Shown: positions 1-7,411 of the stretch, in pieces
How the letters are laid out: each line of letters begins with the position of its first letter
Numbering within the stretch: position 1 is the first letter of the stretch
Assembly: GCA_020353135.1 (NCBI GenBank)
Contig: CP070688.1
Location: 1,387,830-1,400,895 of the forward strand
DNA from: Chloroflexota bacterium
GTDB lineage: Bacteria; Chloroflexota; Anaerolineae; Promineifilales; Promineifilaceae
Direction of reading: 5' to 3'
Length of the DNA: 13,066 nucleotides
Program-made: the position numbers and the translations under genes
Notes under the pieces: generated by a model
Seen by the model: the letters and a program-made list of their open reading frames with translations, nothing else
Told to the model about the DNA's origin: nothing
Database searches by the model: none

Positions 1-1
1 G

Positions 2-1858
2 ATTGACGAGCGTACGGGTGAACCGACGATCTTTGCCGAGAAAGAAGTTGTCGATTCGGTAATGGAACCGCGGACCGAGGTGCTGATAAGAGTGGCCAGG
101 TCCGCTGGATATGATGCGGCCGAACTTGGCGATATCGTCATGATGGACAGCACGCCGGAGAATTTCGGCCGCATCGCGGCGCAAACTGCGAAGCAAGTTA
201 TTCTGCAGCGCGTGAGAGAAGCCGAGCGCGAAAAGCTCTATGAGGACTTCTCGGCCCGCGAGGGCGAGATCGTTAATGGCACAGTGCAGAGCGTCAGCGG
301 GCAGAACATTACCATCGGCCTCGGTCGGACCGAAGCGGTTCTACCCAAGAGCCAACAGGTTGGCGGCGAACGCTACCGGGCCCACGACAAGATCCGCGTC
401 TTTGTGCTCGAAGTACGCCGGACCAACCGCGGCCCACAGATCATCGTCAGCCGCAATCATCGCAGCCTCTTGCGTCGCTTGCTTGAGTTAGAAGTTCCCG
501 AGATCTACAATGGGCAAGTAGATATCAAGAGCATCGCCCGCGAAGCCGGCGCGCGCTCCAAGGTCGCCGTGGTTGCCATGCAGCCGGGCATTGACCCCGT
601 CGGCGCCTGCGTAGGTATGCGTGGCGTGCGGATTCAGAGCATCGTACGCGAGCTCAACGAAGAGAAGATCGACGTCATTGAATGGGACCCGGATCAGAGG
701 AACTTCATCGCCAAAGCTTTGAGCCCAGCCCGAGTGGCCCAGGTTTTCCTGGAGGACCATCCGGACGAAGGCAAGACGGCTATCGTCATCGTGCCCGATG
801 ATCAGTTGTCGCTGGCCATCGGCCGCGAAGGACAAAACGCGCGTCTGGCGGCCAAATTGACCGGCTGGCGAATCGATATCAAGAGCTTGACTGAAGCAGC
901 GGCCGAAGCATTGACCAATCTGGATCACCCGACCGTCGATCGGTCAGTAGCCAAGAACAAGGATTTGATCGGCCAGGTAGAGTTGGTACTGGCTAAGAAA
1001 GAGGCCGGCCGGCCGATTACGTCGGAAGATTTCCAGCATCTGAACCGCTTGGTGTCTAACGTCGAAGGTCGCATCGTCGCCGCCAGGGCCGTCGAATATG
1101 AGGAAATTCAGCAGGCCCGCGTCGCGGCCCGTCGGACCGTACCAGAGCAGGCCTGGGATGTTCCGCTTGAAGAACTCGAGCTTTCATCTCGCGTCGAGAC
1201 TTTGCTGCTCGAAAAACGGATCACGACCCTTGGCGACGTGCTCATGTACATGGAGATGGGCGACAGTGCCCTATTGGAGATCGACGGCTTCGGGGCGAAG
1301 GCCCTGGAAGAAGTTCAAGAGGCCGTGGCTGGCTACGAACTGGTAATCCCGGTCGAGGAGGAAACTCTCGAAGACGAGGCGGCGGTAGCTGAGGTCGCCG
1401 AAGCCGAGGCGGCGCCAGAAGACGAGATTGAAGTGGTGAGTGACGTCGAGGCGGAAGCGCCAACTGAGGAGGCGGAAGTGATTGGAGCCGCCATTGAGGC
1501 GCCGGCTGAGGAGCTTGAGGCGGTCGAAGAAGAACCTGAAGAACCAGAGCCTGAAGTCCCGGCCATCGACGATCTGGCCACACCTTTGGTCGCCGTCAAG
1601 AAGCCGGCCAAGAAAGAGAAGAAAAAGGTGGTGGTTGTGAAGACGCCCACGACTCTTGAACAGGCTGAGGAAGAGGTTCCGGGCCGTCAACGTGGCAAAC
1701 AGTTGGAGTTTGACGAACAGCGCGGCGCCGTAGTCGTCAAGCGTAAGCGCAAGAGCAGCCGCCGGCGACCAGAATGGGAAAACCTCGACGAAATGGACGA
1801 ATTGGTCGAGCTGGATGTAGATGACGTGCTTGACGAGGACGCCGAAGAGGAGATTTAG
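2..1858 (+). CDS. nusA: Transcription termination/antitermination factor NusA (5'-partial)
   Basis: NusA binds RNA polymerase and nascent RNA and modulates pausing, termination and antitermination. The frame is open to the left window edge: 20 codons precede the first ATG at 62 and read like the NusA N-terminal domain (IDERTGEP...), so that ATG is internal and roughly 40-50 residues are missing. Counting from that Met: end of the N-terminal domain with the conserved [11 protein letters not shown] at 37-47; S1 domain about 68-130; KH1 with [11 protein letters not shown] at 178-188 (loop GMRG); KH2 with [13 protein letters not shown] at 251-263 (loop GREG). A helix-hairpin-helix module at about 367-425 resembles the RNA polymerase alpha C-terminal domain. 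An unusual tail follows: Glu/Ala/Val-rich 430-500, Lys-rich 513-522, a basic [10 protein letters not shown] at 560-569 and an Asp/Glu-rich end. It heads the operon running to ribF. Identity is certain; the role of the tail is unknown. Confidence 0.97.
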   Translation: MDERTGEPTIFAEKEVVDSVMEPRTEVLIRVARSAGYDAAELGDIVMMDSTPENFGRIAAQTAKQVILQRVREAEREKLYEDFSAREGEIVNGTVQSVSGQNITIGLGRTEAVLPKSQQVGGERYRAHDKIRVFVLEVRRTNRGPQIIVSRNHRSLLRRLLELEVPEIYNGQVDIKSIAREAGARSKVAVVAMQPGIDPVGACVGMRGVRIQSIVRELNEEKIDVIEWDPDQRNFIAKALSPARVAQVFLEDHPDEGKTAIVIVPDDQLSLAIGREGQNARLAAKLTGWRIDIKSLTEAAAEALTNLDHPTVDRSVAKNKDLIGQVELVLAKKEAGRPITSEDFQHLNRLVSNVEGRIVAARAVEYEEIQQARVAARRTVPEQAWDVPLEELELSSRVETLLLEKRITTLGDVLMYMEMGDSALLEIDGFGAKALEEVQEAVAGYELVIPVEEETLEDEAAVAEVAEAEAAPEDEIEVVSDVEAEAPTEEAEVIGAAIEAPAEELEAVEEEPEEPEPEVPAIDDLATPLVAVKKPAKKEKKKVVVVKTPTTLEQAEEEVPGRQRGKQLEFDEQRGAVVVKRKRKSSRRRPEWENLDEMDELVELDVDDVLDEDAEEEI

Positions 1859-1864
1859 CGGCAG

Positions 1865-1894
1865 GGAATATGGGGCGTAAACCGCCCCATTTCC
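1865..1894 (+). promoter_or_regulatory. Hairpin between nusA and rnpM
   Basis: ATGGGGCG (1870-1877) is the exact reverse complement of CGCCCCAT (1883-1890), with a 5-nt loop. The stem can extend by GGAA (1865-1868) pairing with TTCC (1891-1894) across a one-base bulge. It begins 6 nt after the nusA stop codon and ends 9 nt before the Shine-Dalgarno sequence of rnpM. No T run follows, so it is not a standard intrinsic terminator. It could be a transcript-processing, stabilising or attenuating element, or affect rnpM translation. The structure is seen directly; its function is inferred. Confidence 0.55.
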
Positions 1895-1914
1895 TGTTAG
1901 CTTGGAGAAGCGGC

Positions 1915-2190
1915 TTGGTTAAGCAGCGGCGGAAGCACATTCCACAACGTACCTGTGTTGCTTGCCGCCGCAAGCTGGATAAGCGACGATTGACGCGAAT
2001 TGTGCGCTCGGCCGAAGAAGGCGTCGTCGTCGATCCGAGCGGAAAACGCAATGGCCGTGGAGCATATCTATGCGATCAGCCGGACTGCTGGGACGAAGCC
2101 CTAACTGGCAGCATTCTGGACCGGGCCTTGCAGACTCAGGTAAATAAGGCGCAAAAGGACCAATTGGCGACCCATAAACCGCTGGCCTAA
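1915..2190 (+). CDS. rnpM: RNase P modulator RnpM (YlxR family)
   Basis: This is a small basic RNA-binding protein of the YlxR/DUF448 family, encoded almost always between nusA and infB. In Bacillus subtilis the homologue binds RNase P RNA and modulates RNase P. From the chosen start the product has 91 residues and the family hallmarks: CVACRRK near the N-terminus, the central RLTRIVRS and DPSGKRNGRGAYLC, then a C-terminal helix. I chose TTG at 1915 because GGAGAAG at 1904-1910 is an excellent Shine-Dalgarno at correct spacing and the resulting N-terminus (MVKQRRKHIPQRTC) fits the family. The in-frame ATG at 1870 would add 15 residues, but it lies in a hairpin with an AGGGA only 2 nt away. 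A 43-nt gap leads to infB. The family call is secure; the start is a reasoned choice. Confidence 0.92.
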   Translation: MVKQRRKHIPQRTCVACRRKLDKRRLTRIVRSAEEGVVVDPSGKRNGRGAYLCDQPDCWDEALTGSILDRALQTQVNKAQKDQLATHKPLA

Positions 2191-2233
2191 AGGCTGTCAA
2201 CTCGCGGCTAAGAAGGATATGGAAAGAGAGATA

Positions 2234-4021
2234 ATGGCAGAAACGAAGACACTGATTGAAGTTCCGGACTTCGTGACCGTTCGTGAGTTGGCCGACATTA
2301 TGGAGGCCAGCCCGATCGAGGTCATTAAGCAGTTGATGAACAATGGCATTATGGCCAACATCAACCAGCAAATCGACTTTGATACGGCAGCGATCGTGGC
2401 CGAAGAGATGGGCTACGAGGCCGTGCCCATCGTCGTCGAGACGGAAGAAGAAGAGGAGATTACTGACCAGCCTGCCTGGCGTCTGATTTTGGCCGATGAA
2501 GAAGAGAGTGACCTCATCCTCCGGCCGGCGGTGATCACTATGTTGGGTCATGTCGATCATGGCAAGACATCTTTGTTGGACGTCATCCGGCAAAGCAATG
2601 TTCAGGCCGGCGAGGCGGGCGGCATCACCCAGCACATTGGCGCCTACCAGATTGAACATGACGGTACGCTCATCACCTTTTTGGACACGCCCGGCCATGA
2701 AGCGTTCACGGCGATGCGCGCGCGCGGAGCCAGGGCAACGGACATCGCCATCCTGGTCATTGCCGCTGACGACGGGATCATGCCCCAAACCCGAGAAGCA
2801 ATCGATCACGCACGCGCCGCCAGAGTACCCATCGTCGTGGCGCTAAACAAAATCGATCTCGACAGCGCAAATCCCAATCGAGTCATGCAACAACTGGCCG
2901 AGATCGGCCTGACGCCCGACGAATGGGACGGCGATACGCTGGTGATTCCAGTCTCGGCCAAGACTGAAGACGGTATCGAAGATCTGCTCGAGGCCATCGT
3001 GCTGACAGCAGAAGAAATCATGCCGCGGGCCAACCCTGACGCCGAAGCCACAGGCACCGTCCTGGAAGCGAGAATTGAAAAAGGACGCGGGGTAATGACG
3101 ACTCTGCTGGTGCAGAACGGTACGCTTGACAAAGGCGACACCCTGATCATTGGCGAGAACTACGGCAAAATACGCTCGATGTTTGAATTCAGGGGCCGGC
3201 CGATCGAAACAGCCGGTCCGTCAACACCAATATCCGTTTCTGGTCTTAGTGGTATGCCTGAAGCTGGCGATCAATTCGCGGTGATCGAGAGCGAGAAGGC
3301 CGCCCGGCGCTTGATCGACCAGGATGCGCAGCGAGAAGGGCAGCTGGATGCTCGTCGCGCTCCTATTAGCCTGGACGAGTTCTTCAGCCGGCTGCAAGAG
3401 GGCAGCGCAAAATCCCTCAATCTGGTAATCAAGGCTGACGTTCAAGGATCGCTTGAGCCTTTGGTTAGTTCGCTTGAGCGAATCAGCCAGGACGAAGAGG
3501 AAGTTACTTTGGAAATACTTCGCTCGGCGACCGGCAACATCAGCGAGAGTGACATCATGTTGGCCGCCGCATCTGACGCCGTCGTGCTGGGATTTAACGT
3601 CGAGGTTGATCCAGCGGCCAAGGTGGCCGCGAGCAACGAGCAGGTGGAGATCACCATCTACTCCATCATATACAAGCTGCTCGAAGACGTCGAGAAGGCC
3701 ATGAAGGGCATGCTAACGCCGGAGTTACGGGAGACGATTATTGGCCGGGCCGAGGTTCGGCAAGTGTTCCGCATCCGCAGCGTGGGCGTTGTGGCTGGCT
3801 GCTACATGCGCACCGGCGAAGCCAGGCGCAACGCGCGGGCGCGTGTCATTCGCGAGATGGACCTGTTGCATACAGGCGATGTGGCCAGCTTGAAGCACCT
3901 GCAGGAGAATGTACGCGAGGTCAAGACTGGCTTTGAGTTCGGCGTGTCCGTAGAAGGCTGGAGTGAATACGAGCCAGGCGACATAGTCGAGTTCTTCGTT
4001 TTGGAACAGTCGGAACAATGA
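2234..4021 (+). CDS. infB: Translation initiation factor IF-2
   Basis: IF2 is the GTPase that places initiator fMet-tRNA on the 30S subunit and promotes 50S joining. Counting from the upstream in-frame ATG at 2219: IF2_N helix domain about 18-65; G domain with G1 GHVDHGKT 110-117, G2 [10 protein letters not shown] 134-143, G3 DTPGHEAF 156-163, G4 NKID 210-213 and G5 SAK 246-248; beta-barrel domain II about 276-360; domain III about 395-490; domain IV, binding fMet-tRNA, about 500-592. All GTPase motifs are intact. At about 595 residues it lacks the long N-terminal extension of E. coli IF2-alpha. ATG 2234 (MAETKTL...) is preferred, because AAGGA lies only 1 nt before ATG 2219 while GGAAAG and GAGAG precede 2234. 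The stop codon overlaps the rbfA start (ATGA), indicating translational coupling. Confidence 0.97.
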   Translation: MAETKTLIEVPDFVTVRELADIMEASPIEVIKQLMNNGIMANINQQIDFDTAAIVAEEMGYEAVPIVVETEEEEEITDQPAWRLILADEEESDLILRPAVITMLGHVDHGKTSLLDVIRQSNVQAGEAGGITQHIGAYQIEHDGTLITFLDTPGHEAFTAMRARGARATDIAILVIAADDGIMPQTREAIDHARAARVPIVVALNKIDLDSANPNRVMQQLAEIGLTPDEWDGDTLVIPVSAKTEDGIEDLLEAIVLTAEEIMPRANPDAEATGTVLEARIEKGRGVMTTLLVQNGTLDKGDTLIIGENYGKIRSMFEFRGRPIETAGPSTPISVSGLSGMPEAGDQFAVIESEKAARRLIDQDAQREGQLDARRAPISLDEFFSRLQEGSAKSLNLVIKADVQGSLEPLVSSLERISQDEEEVTLEILRSATGNISESDIMLAAASDAVVLGFNVEVDPAAKVAASNEQVEITIYSIIYKLLEDVEKAMKGMLTPELRETIIGRAEVRQVFRIRSVGVVAGCYMRTGEARRNARARVIREMDLLHTGDVASLKHLQENVREVKTGFEFGVSVEGWSEYEPGDIVEFFVLEQSEQ

Positions 4022-4389
4022 GCAAGATTCGCCAACAACGAACGGCGGAACAGATCCGAATAATCCTCAGCGAACTCACATTGCGCCACATGCGTGACCC
4101 TCGCCTGCAAGACTTGACCATTACCGATGTGACCATCGATCGCGAGCTGCAGTATGCGGATATCTATGTCAACGCGCTTGGCGACGACGCCCGAGAGGAC
4201 GAGGTGATGGCAGCGTTGAAGGGGGCCAAAGGTTATTTCCGGCGAGAACTGGCCGGCCGGCTCGATTTGCGTACCGTTCCCCAGCTCCATTTCCATTGGG
4301 ATCCTACGCTAGCTCATGCCGAGCATATCAGCCAGCTTCTTGATAGCATAGATATTCCAACGGAGACAGAAGAAAGCGGAGAGGGGTAG
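4018..4389 (+). CDS. rbfA: 30S ribosome-binding factor RbfA
   Basis: RbfA is a single KH-domain protein that binds the 30S subunit near the 16S rRNA 5' end and is needed for late small-subunit maturation and cold adaptation. The 123-residue product has the normal length and order: an N-terminal helix starting RQQRTAEQIR, the LRHMRDPRLQDLTITDV segment, a YADIYVNALGD strand, the helix-kink-helix LKGAKGYFRREL (the AxG-type kink of the RbfA KH fold), the RTVPQLHFHWD strand and a C-terminal helix ending in an acidic tail. Its ATG lies inside the infB stop codon (4-nt overlap), so it is probably translated by re-initiation. It follows infB, as in most bacteria, and is followed after 1 nt by nrnA. 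Confidence 0.96.
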   Translation: MSKIRQQRTAEQIRIILSELTLRHMRDPRLQDLTITDVTIDRELQYADIYVNALGDDAREDEVMAALKGAKGYFRRELAGRLDLRTVPQLHFHWDPTLAHAEHISQLLDSIDIPTETEESGEG

Positions 4390-4390
4390 G

Positions 4391-5410
4391 GTGCTGCCGG
4401 CAGCTGCCATCGAATCCATCCGGCTAGCCCTGGAAAAAGCCGAAACGGTCCTGGTCATTTGCCATGTTTCACCTGATGGCGACGCGATCAGTTCGCTGAC
4501 CGCCACCGGGCTGGCCTTAGAGCAACTCGGCAAAACCTTCACGCTGGTGTGCGACGATGGTTTGCCGGAGCGTTTCCTCTATCTGCCTTTGTCACACAAA
4601 GTGAGCGCAAGACCCGCCCCCGATGTCAAGTACGATCTGATCATTGCCCTGGATGCGGGCGACGCCCGTCGTCTGGGCAAGGCTTACGCCGATTTGGCGC
4701 AGCCCCGACCATTGCTGATCAACATCGATCACCATATCACTAACACTCGCTACGGCCAGATCAACTTGGTCACGCCCGAGTCCAGCGCTACGTCCGAAAT
4801 TCTGTTGCACCTTTTTTCATTCCTGGGCGTCGAACTAACCGAAGAACTCGCCGTTTGTTTGCTGACAGGCCTGGTTACCGATACGCTTAATTTTCGCACG
4901 GCCGGCGTCAACGCCGAGACGCTGCGAGCTGCGGCGACGCTGGTGGAAGCCGGCGCAGTTCTCTTCGACGTGACCAGCAAGGCGCTTGCCCTGAAGCCGG
5001 TTTCAACGCTTTTCGTCTGGCAAGTAGGTCTCAATAACATGCACATAGAAGATGGGCTTCTGTGGACCAGCATAAGTAACAGCGAGCGAGAAGAGGTCGG
5101 GCACCGGGGAGGGAGCTCTTTTGGCCTGGGCAATATGATGGCCGACGTTTATCAAGCGAAGTTGAGCGCGGTGATGCTGGAGATGGCCGACGGGCGGGTC
5201 TCGGTTGGTTTCCGTTGTCGTCCACCCTACAGCGTGTCGGAACTGGCTATCAGCCTGGGCGGTGGCGGGCACCATCTGGCGGCCGGCTGCACGATTGATG
5301 GTCCGTTGGCCGAAGCAGTTTCCCTCGTCGTGTCGAAGAGCAAGGAATCCATTCGCCAGCAGCGTCTGGCTCTGAGTCAGCAGCGGACGAGCGATGTCCG
5401 CCGCCATTGA
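4391..5410 (+). CDS. nrnA: Bifunctional oligoribonuclease / pAp phosphatase NrnA (DHH-DHHA1 family)
   Basis: This DHH-family phosphoesterase degrades very short RNAs and dephosphorylates 3'-phosphoadenosine 5'-phosphate in characterised homologues. Motifs: HVSPDGDA at 25-32 (His and the Asp pair, metal ligands), ALDAGD at 86-91, NIDHHITN at 111-118 (the signature DHH, 113-115) and GLVTDT at 160-165. The C-terminal DHHA1 substrate domain carries GGGGHHLAAG at 290-299. All metal-binding residues are present, so an active Mn-dependent enzyme is expected. The start is GTG at 4391, one base after the rbfA stop, with GGAG at 4379-4382 as ribosome site. The 339-residue length is slightly above the usual 310-330, with a basic tail that overlaps truB by 17 nt. 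The nanoRNase/pAp assignment comes from family and from its position between rbfA and truB. Confidence 0.93.
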   Translation: MLPAAAIESIRLALEKAETVLVICHVSPDGDAISSLTATGLALEQLGKTFTLVCDDGLPERFLYLPLSHKVSARPAPDVKYDLIIALDAGDARRLGKAYADLAQPRPLLINIDHHITNTRYGQINLVTPESSATSEILLHLFSFLGVELTEELAVCLLTGLVTDTLNFRTAGVNAETLRAAATLVEAGAVLFDVTSKALALKPVSTLFVWQVGLNNMHIEDGLLWTSISNSEREEVGHRGGSSFGLGNMMADVYQAKLSAVMLEMADGRVSVGFRCRPPYSVSELAISLGGGGHHLAAGCTIDGPLAEAVSLVVSKSKESIRQQRLALSQQRTSDVRRH

Positions 5411-6281
5411 GGGCCTGCTGTGCCTGGACAAATCGTCCGGCCCCACTTCCCATGACGTCGTCAACAAAATACGCAGGTTGACCGGCATTCGTCGCGTTGG
5501 ACACGCCGGAACGCTCGATCCTCTGGCAACAGGCCTGCTATTGGTCTGCCTGGGTAGGGCGACACGGCTGCTGGAATACCTGGTTGGCCAACCAAAAAGT
5601 TATGTTGCCACCATTCAGATGGGCCAGGAAACCGATACCTATGATGCCGAGGGCGAGATCATCGCCGAAAGAGCGGTTGCGGTTACCATGCAACAGCTCT
5701 CGGCCGCACTGGACACCTATCAAGGCCAGATCAGCCAACGCGCACCGCTCTTCTCGGCGGTCAAGGTAGACGGCCAACCGCTCTATCGCCGTGCCCGTAG
5801 AGGAGAAGATGTCGAACCCCCGGTCCGCGTGGTGACCATCTACCAGCTCAAACTGCTGGACCGGCAAGAATCGACTCTGGTGGTGGGCGTGAAATGCTCT
5901 TCTGGAACATACATACGTTCACTGGCCCATGACCTGGGGCAGAGCCTGGGCTGCGGCGCGCATTTGGCTGATTTGCGCCGTACGGAAGTTGGTTCGTTCA
6001 CTCTCGACGACGCGATAGCGTTAGACGAACTGTCGCCACAGGATTGGCAGGAACATATGCGGCCGAGCGACAGCGCTGTAAGCCACATGGCTCGGCTTGA
6101 GCTGACACTTGACGAGGCGGTGACCTTATATCACGGGCAATCCGTGGAAGTTCGACCGGGGCAAACAAACCACTCGCCGGCGCGAGCATACGATGAAGCC
6201 GGCCGTTTCGTTGGCATCGTGACCGCAGAGGCGGCCAGGTGGCGAGCCCGAAAGATCTTCTACCAGCCTGGCCAAGGATAA
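5394..6281 (+). CDS. truB: tRNA pseudouridine(55) synthase TruB
   Basis: TruB isomerises U55 in the T loop of tRNAs to pseudouridine. The 295-residue protein matches the family from end to end: LDKSSGPTSHDVV at 11-23, the catalytic motif GHAGTLDPLATG at 36-47 with the nucleophilic Asp42, KSYVATIQMGQETDTYDAEG at 68-87 (the Tyr that stacks at the active site), SAVKVDGQPLYRRARRG at 121-137, and CSSGTYIRSLAHDLG at 168-182 (Tyr and Arg equivalent to the E. coli active-site pair), followed by a small C-terminal RNA-binding region. The usual KP in the first motif is KS here, and the usual PP before SAVK is replaced by APLF; both sit outside the catalytic core. Translation begins within the last codons of nrnA with only a weak ribosome site, consistent with coupling. 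Confidence 0.96.
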   Translation: MSAAIEGLLCLDKSSGPTSHDVVNKIRRLTGIRRVGHAGTLDPLATGLLLVCLGRATRLLEYLVGQPKSYVATIQMGQETDTYDAEGEIIAERAVAVTMQQLSAALDTYQGQISQRAPLFSAVKVDGQPLYRRARRGEDVEPPVRVVTIYQLKLLDRQESTLVVGVKCSSGTYIRSLAHDLGQSLGCGAHLADLRRTEVGSFTLDDAIALDELSPQDWQEHMRPSDSAVSHMARLELTLDEAVTLYHGQSVEVRPGQTNHSPARAYDEAGRFVGIVTAEAARWRARKIFYQPGQG

Positions 6282-6298
6282 GATAGAATCGGAACCCC

Positions 6299-7231
6299 AT
6301 GACTCAGTCGTTGAAGCACGTATCCGATCTTGCCGCCGTCGAGGAGAATACGCCAACCTACCTGGCTATCGGCATCTTTGACGGCGTTCATCGCGGGCAC
6401 AAGCAACTACTGCGCGGCATGGTCGCCGAGGCCCAGCAAAATGGCGTGCGGCCGGCCGTGTTGACTTTCTACCCGCACCCCAGCGAGGTCATCCGCGGCC
6501 GGCACGGGCCATTTTATCTCTGTACGCTTGACGAGCGGGTGAACCTGTTATCTGAGCTGGGCCTGGAATTAGTGATCACCCTGCCTTTCGACGAAGAATT
6601 GCGCCGCACCTCGGCCGCCGATTTTGTCGACGGCCTGTGCCGTTATCTGAACCTTGACCAGCTGTGGGGCGGGCACTTTAGCCTGGGTTACAATCGCGAG
6701 GGCGATCTGCCCTATTTGCGCAAAATGGGCGACCAGAGAGGTTTTTCGGTTCGCCCCTATGAAGGCATGGTTCAATGGGACGGTCACGAAGTTAGCAGCA
6801 GTCGCGTTCGTCGCGCCCTGGCCGGCGGCGACATGGTCCAGGTTAGCGGTTGCTTGGGCCGCGATTACAAGGTAACGGGCGTCGTCGTACCCGGCGACGG
6901 CCGGGGCAGGCAGTTGGGCGTGCCGACCGCCAACCTCGAGGTCTGGCAGAAGCTGCTCCTTCCGGCCAATGGCGTCTACGCCGCTTATGCCTGGCTAGAC
7001 GACCGGCGTCACAAAGCGGCAATAAACATTGGTTATCGGCCGACGGTCAATGGCCATAGTCTCAGTGTCGAAGCCCATTTGCTGGATTACGAGGGCGATC
7101 TCTACGGCCGGGATTTGGAGCTGGAGATCGTCGCCCGCATTCGAGATGAGCGCAAATTCCCCGATCTGCAAGCCCTCGTGACTCAGATAAAAGCCGACAT
7201 AGATCAAGTGTCAACATTGCTTGCCCCTTGA
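6299..7231 (+). CDS. ribF: Bifunctional riboflavin kinase / FAD synthetase RibF
   Basis: RibF converts riboflavin to FMN and then FAD. N-terminal adenylyltransferase domain (about 1-175): GIFDGVHRGH at 25-34 (nucleotide-binding HxGH), TFYPHP at 56-61, WGGHFSLGYNREGD at 123-136 and SSSRVRRAL at 166-174 (the ISSTxxR-like loop). C-terminal riboflavin kinase domain (about 185-305): GRGRQLGVPTANL at 201-213 (the PTAN motif binding metal and ATP), NGVYA at 224-228, NIGYRPTVNG at 243-252 and VEAHLLDYEGDLYGRDL at 257-273 with the catalytic Glu. The 310-residue length is normal. It starts 17 nt after truB with a weak ribosome site (GGAA) and ends the operon. Its stop codon lies in the -35 box of the next promoter. 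FAD supply may serve the flavoprotein at the right edge, but nothing in the sequence links them. Confidence 0.96.
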   Translation: MTQSLKHVSDLAAVEENTPTYLAIGIFDGVHRGHKQLLRGMVAEAQQNGVRPAVLTFYPHPSEVIRGRHGPFYLCTLDERVNLLSELGLELVITLPFDEELRRTSAADFVDGLCRYLNLDQLWGGHFSLGYNREGDLPYLRKMGDQRGFSVRPYEGMVQWDGHEVSSSRVRRALAGGDMVQVSGCLGRDYKVTGVVVPGDGRGRQLGVPTANLEVWQKLLLPANGVYAAYAWLDDRRHKAAINIGYRPTVNGHSLSVEAHLLDYEGDLYGRDLELEIVARIRDERKFPDLQALVTQIKADIDQVSTLLAP

Positions 7232-7257
7232 CAAAGCGCACCAATCTGCGCTATACT
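7228..7257 (+). promoter_or_regulatory. Sigma70-type promoter for the ABC exporter genes
   Basis: A perfect -35 box TTGACA (7228-7233) is followed by 18 nt and TATACT (7252-7257, 5 of 6 matches to TATAAT). Transcription would start near 7263-7266 and give a leader of about 147 nt before the ATPase gene. The -35 box overlaps the ribF stop codon (7229-7231). It is the clearest housekeeping-type promoter in the window. Confidence 0.75.
7235..7252. promoter_or_regulatory. Operator-like inverted repeat in promoter spacer
   Basis: AGCGCA (7235-7240) and TGCGCT (7247-7252) form a perfect 6-nt dyad separated by 6 nt. It fills almost exactly the space between the -35 and -10 boxes. Position and symmetry fit a repressor operator, or a MerR-type site, controlling the ABC genes. 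A terminator for the upstream operon is less likely because the stem is short and no adjacent T run follows. No regulator gene lies in the window. Confidence 0.45.
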
Positions 7258-7411
7258 GCCAACGTCATTTTTTGATATACCTAAAAATATAGTTGGTAGT
7301 GACAAAATACTTGAACGGCCTCGTGCATAAGCCTGGGCCTAATCTTACTGGTCATCGCGAACAGTATTCTGCCTGAACAGGATCGCGCACCTATCGAATA
7401 AGGGTTTTGAG
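7258..7411 (+). other. Untranslated leader of ABC exporter transcript
   Basis: The first roughly 55 nt are AT-rich (TTTTTTGATATAC, TAAAAATATAG), in contrast to the GC-rich surroundings. The rest is mixed and contains GAACAG twice (7359-7364 and 7375-7380). I see no tRNA, riboswitch core or convincing small gene. Ribosome site AAGGG (7400-7404) lies 7 nt before the ATPase ATG. Confidence 0.4.

Noticed and set aside
1919..2809. 296-aa minus-strand reading frame opposite rnpM and infB
   Set aside because: It lies fully opposite two secure conserved genes, has no recognisable domain and has no ribosome site; it is a product of GC-rich codon usage.
7235..7262. Terminator for the ribF operon formed by the AGCGCA/TGCGCT stem
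   Set aside because: The stem is only 6 bp and the nearest T run is about 15 nt downstream; the operator interpretation fits its position better.
7311..7376. Possible leader peptide (TTG or GTG start, 17-21 codons) before the ABC ATPase
   Set aside because: No Shine-Dalgarno, no run of regulatory codons and no attenuator hairpin after it.
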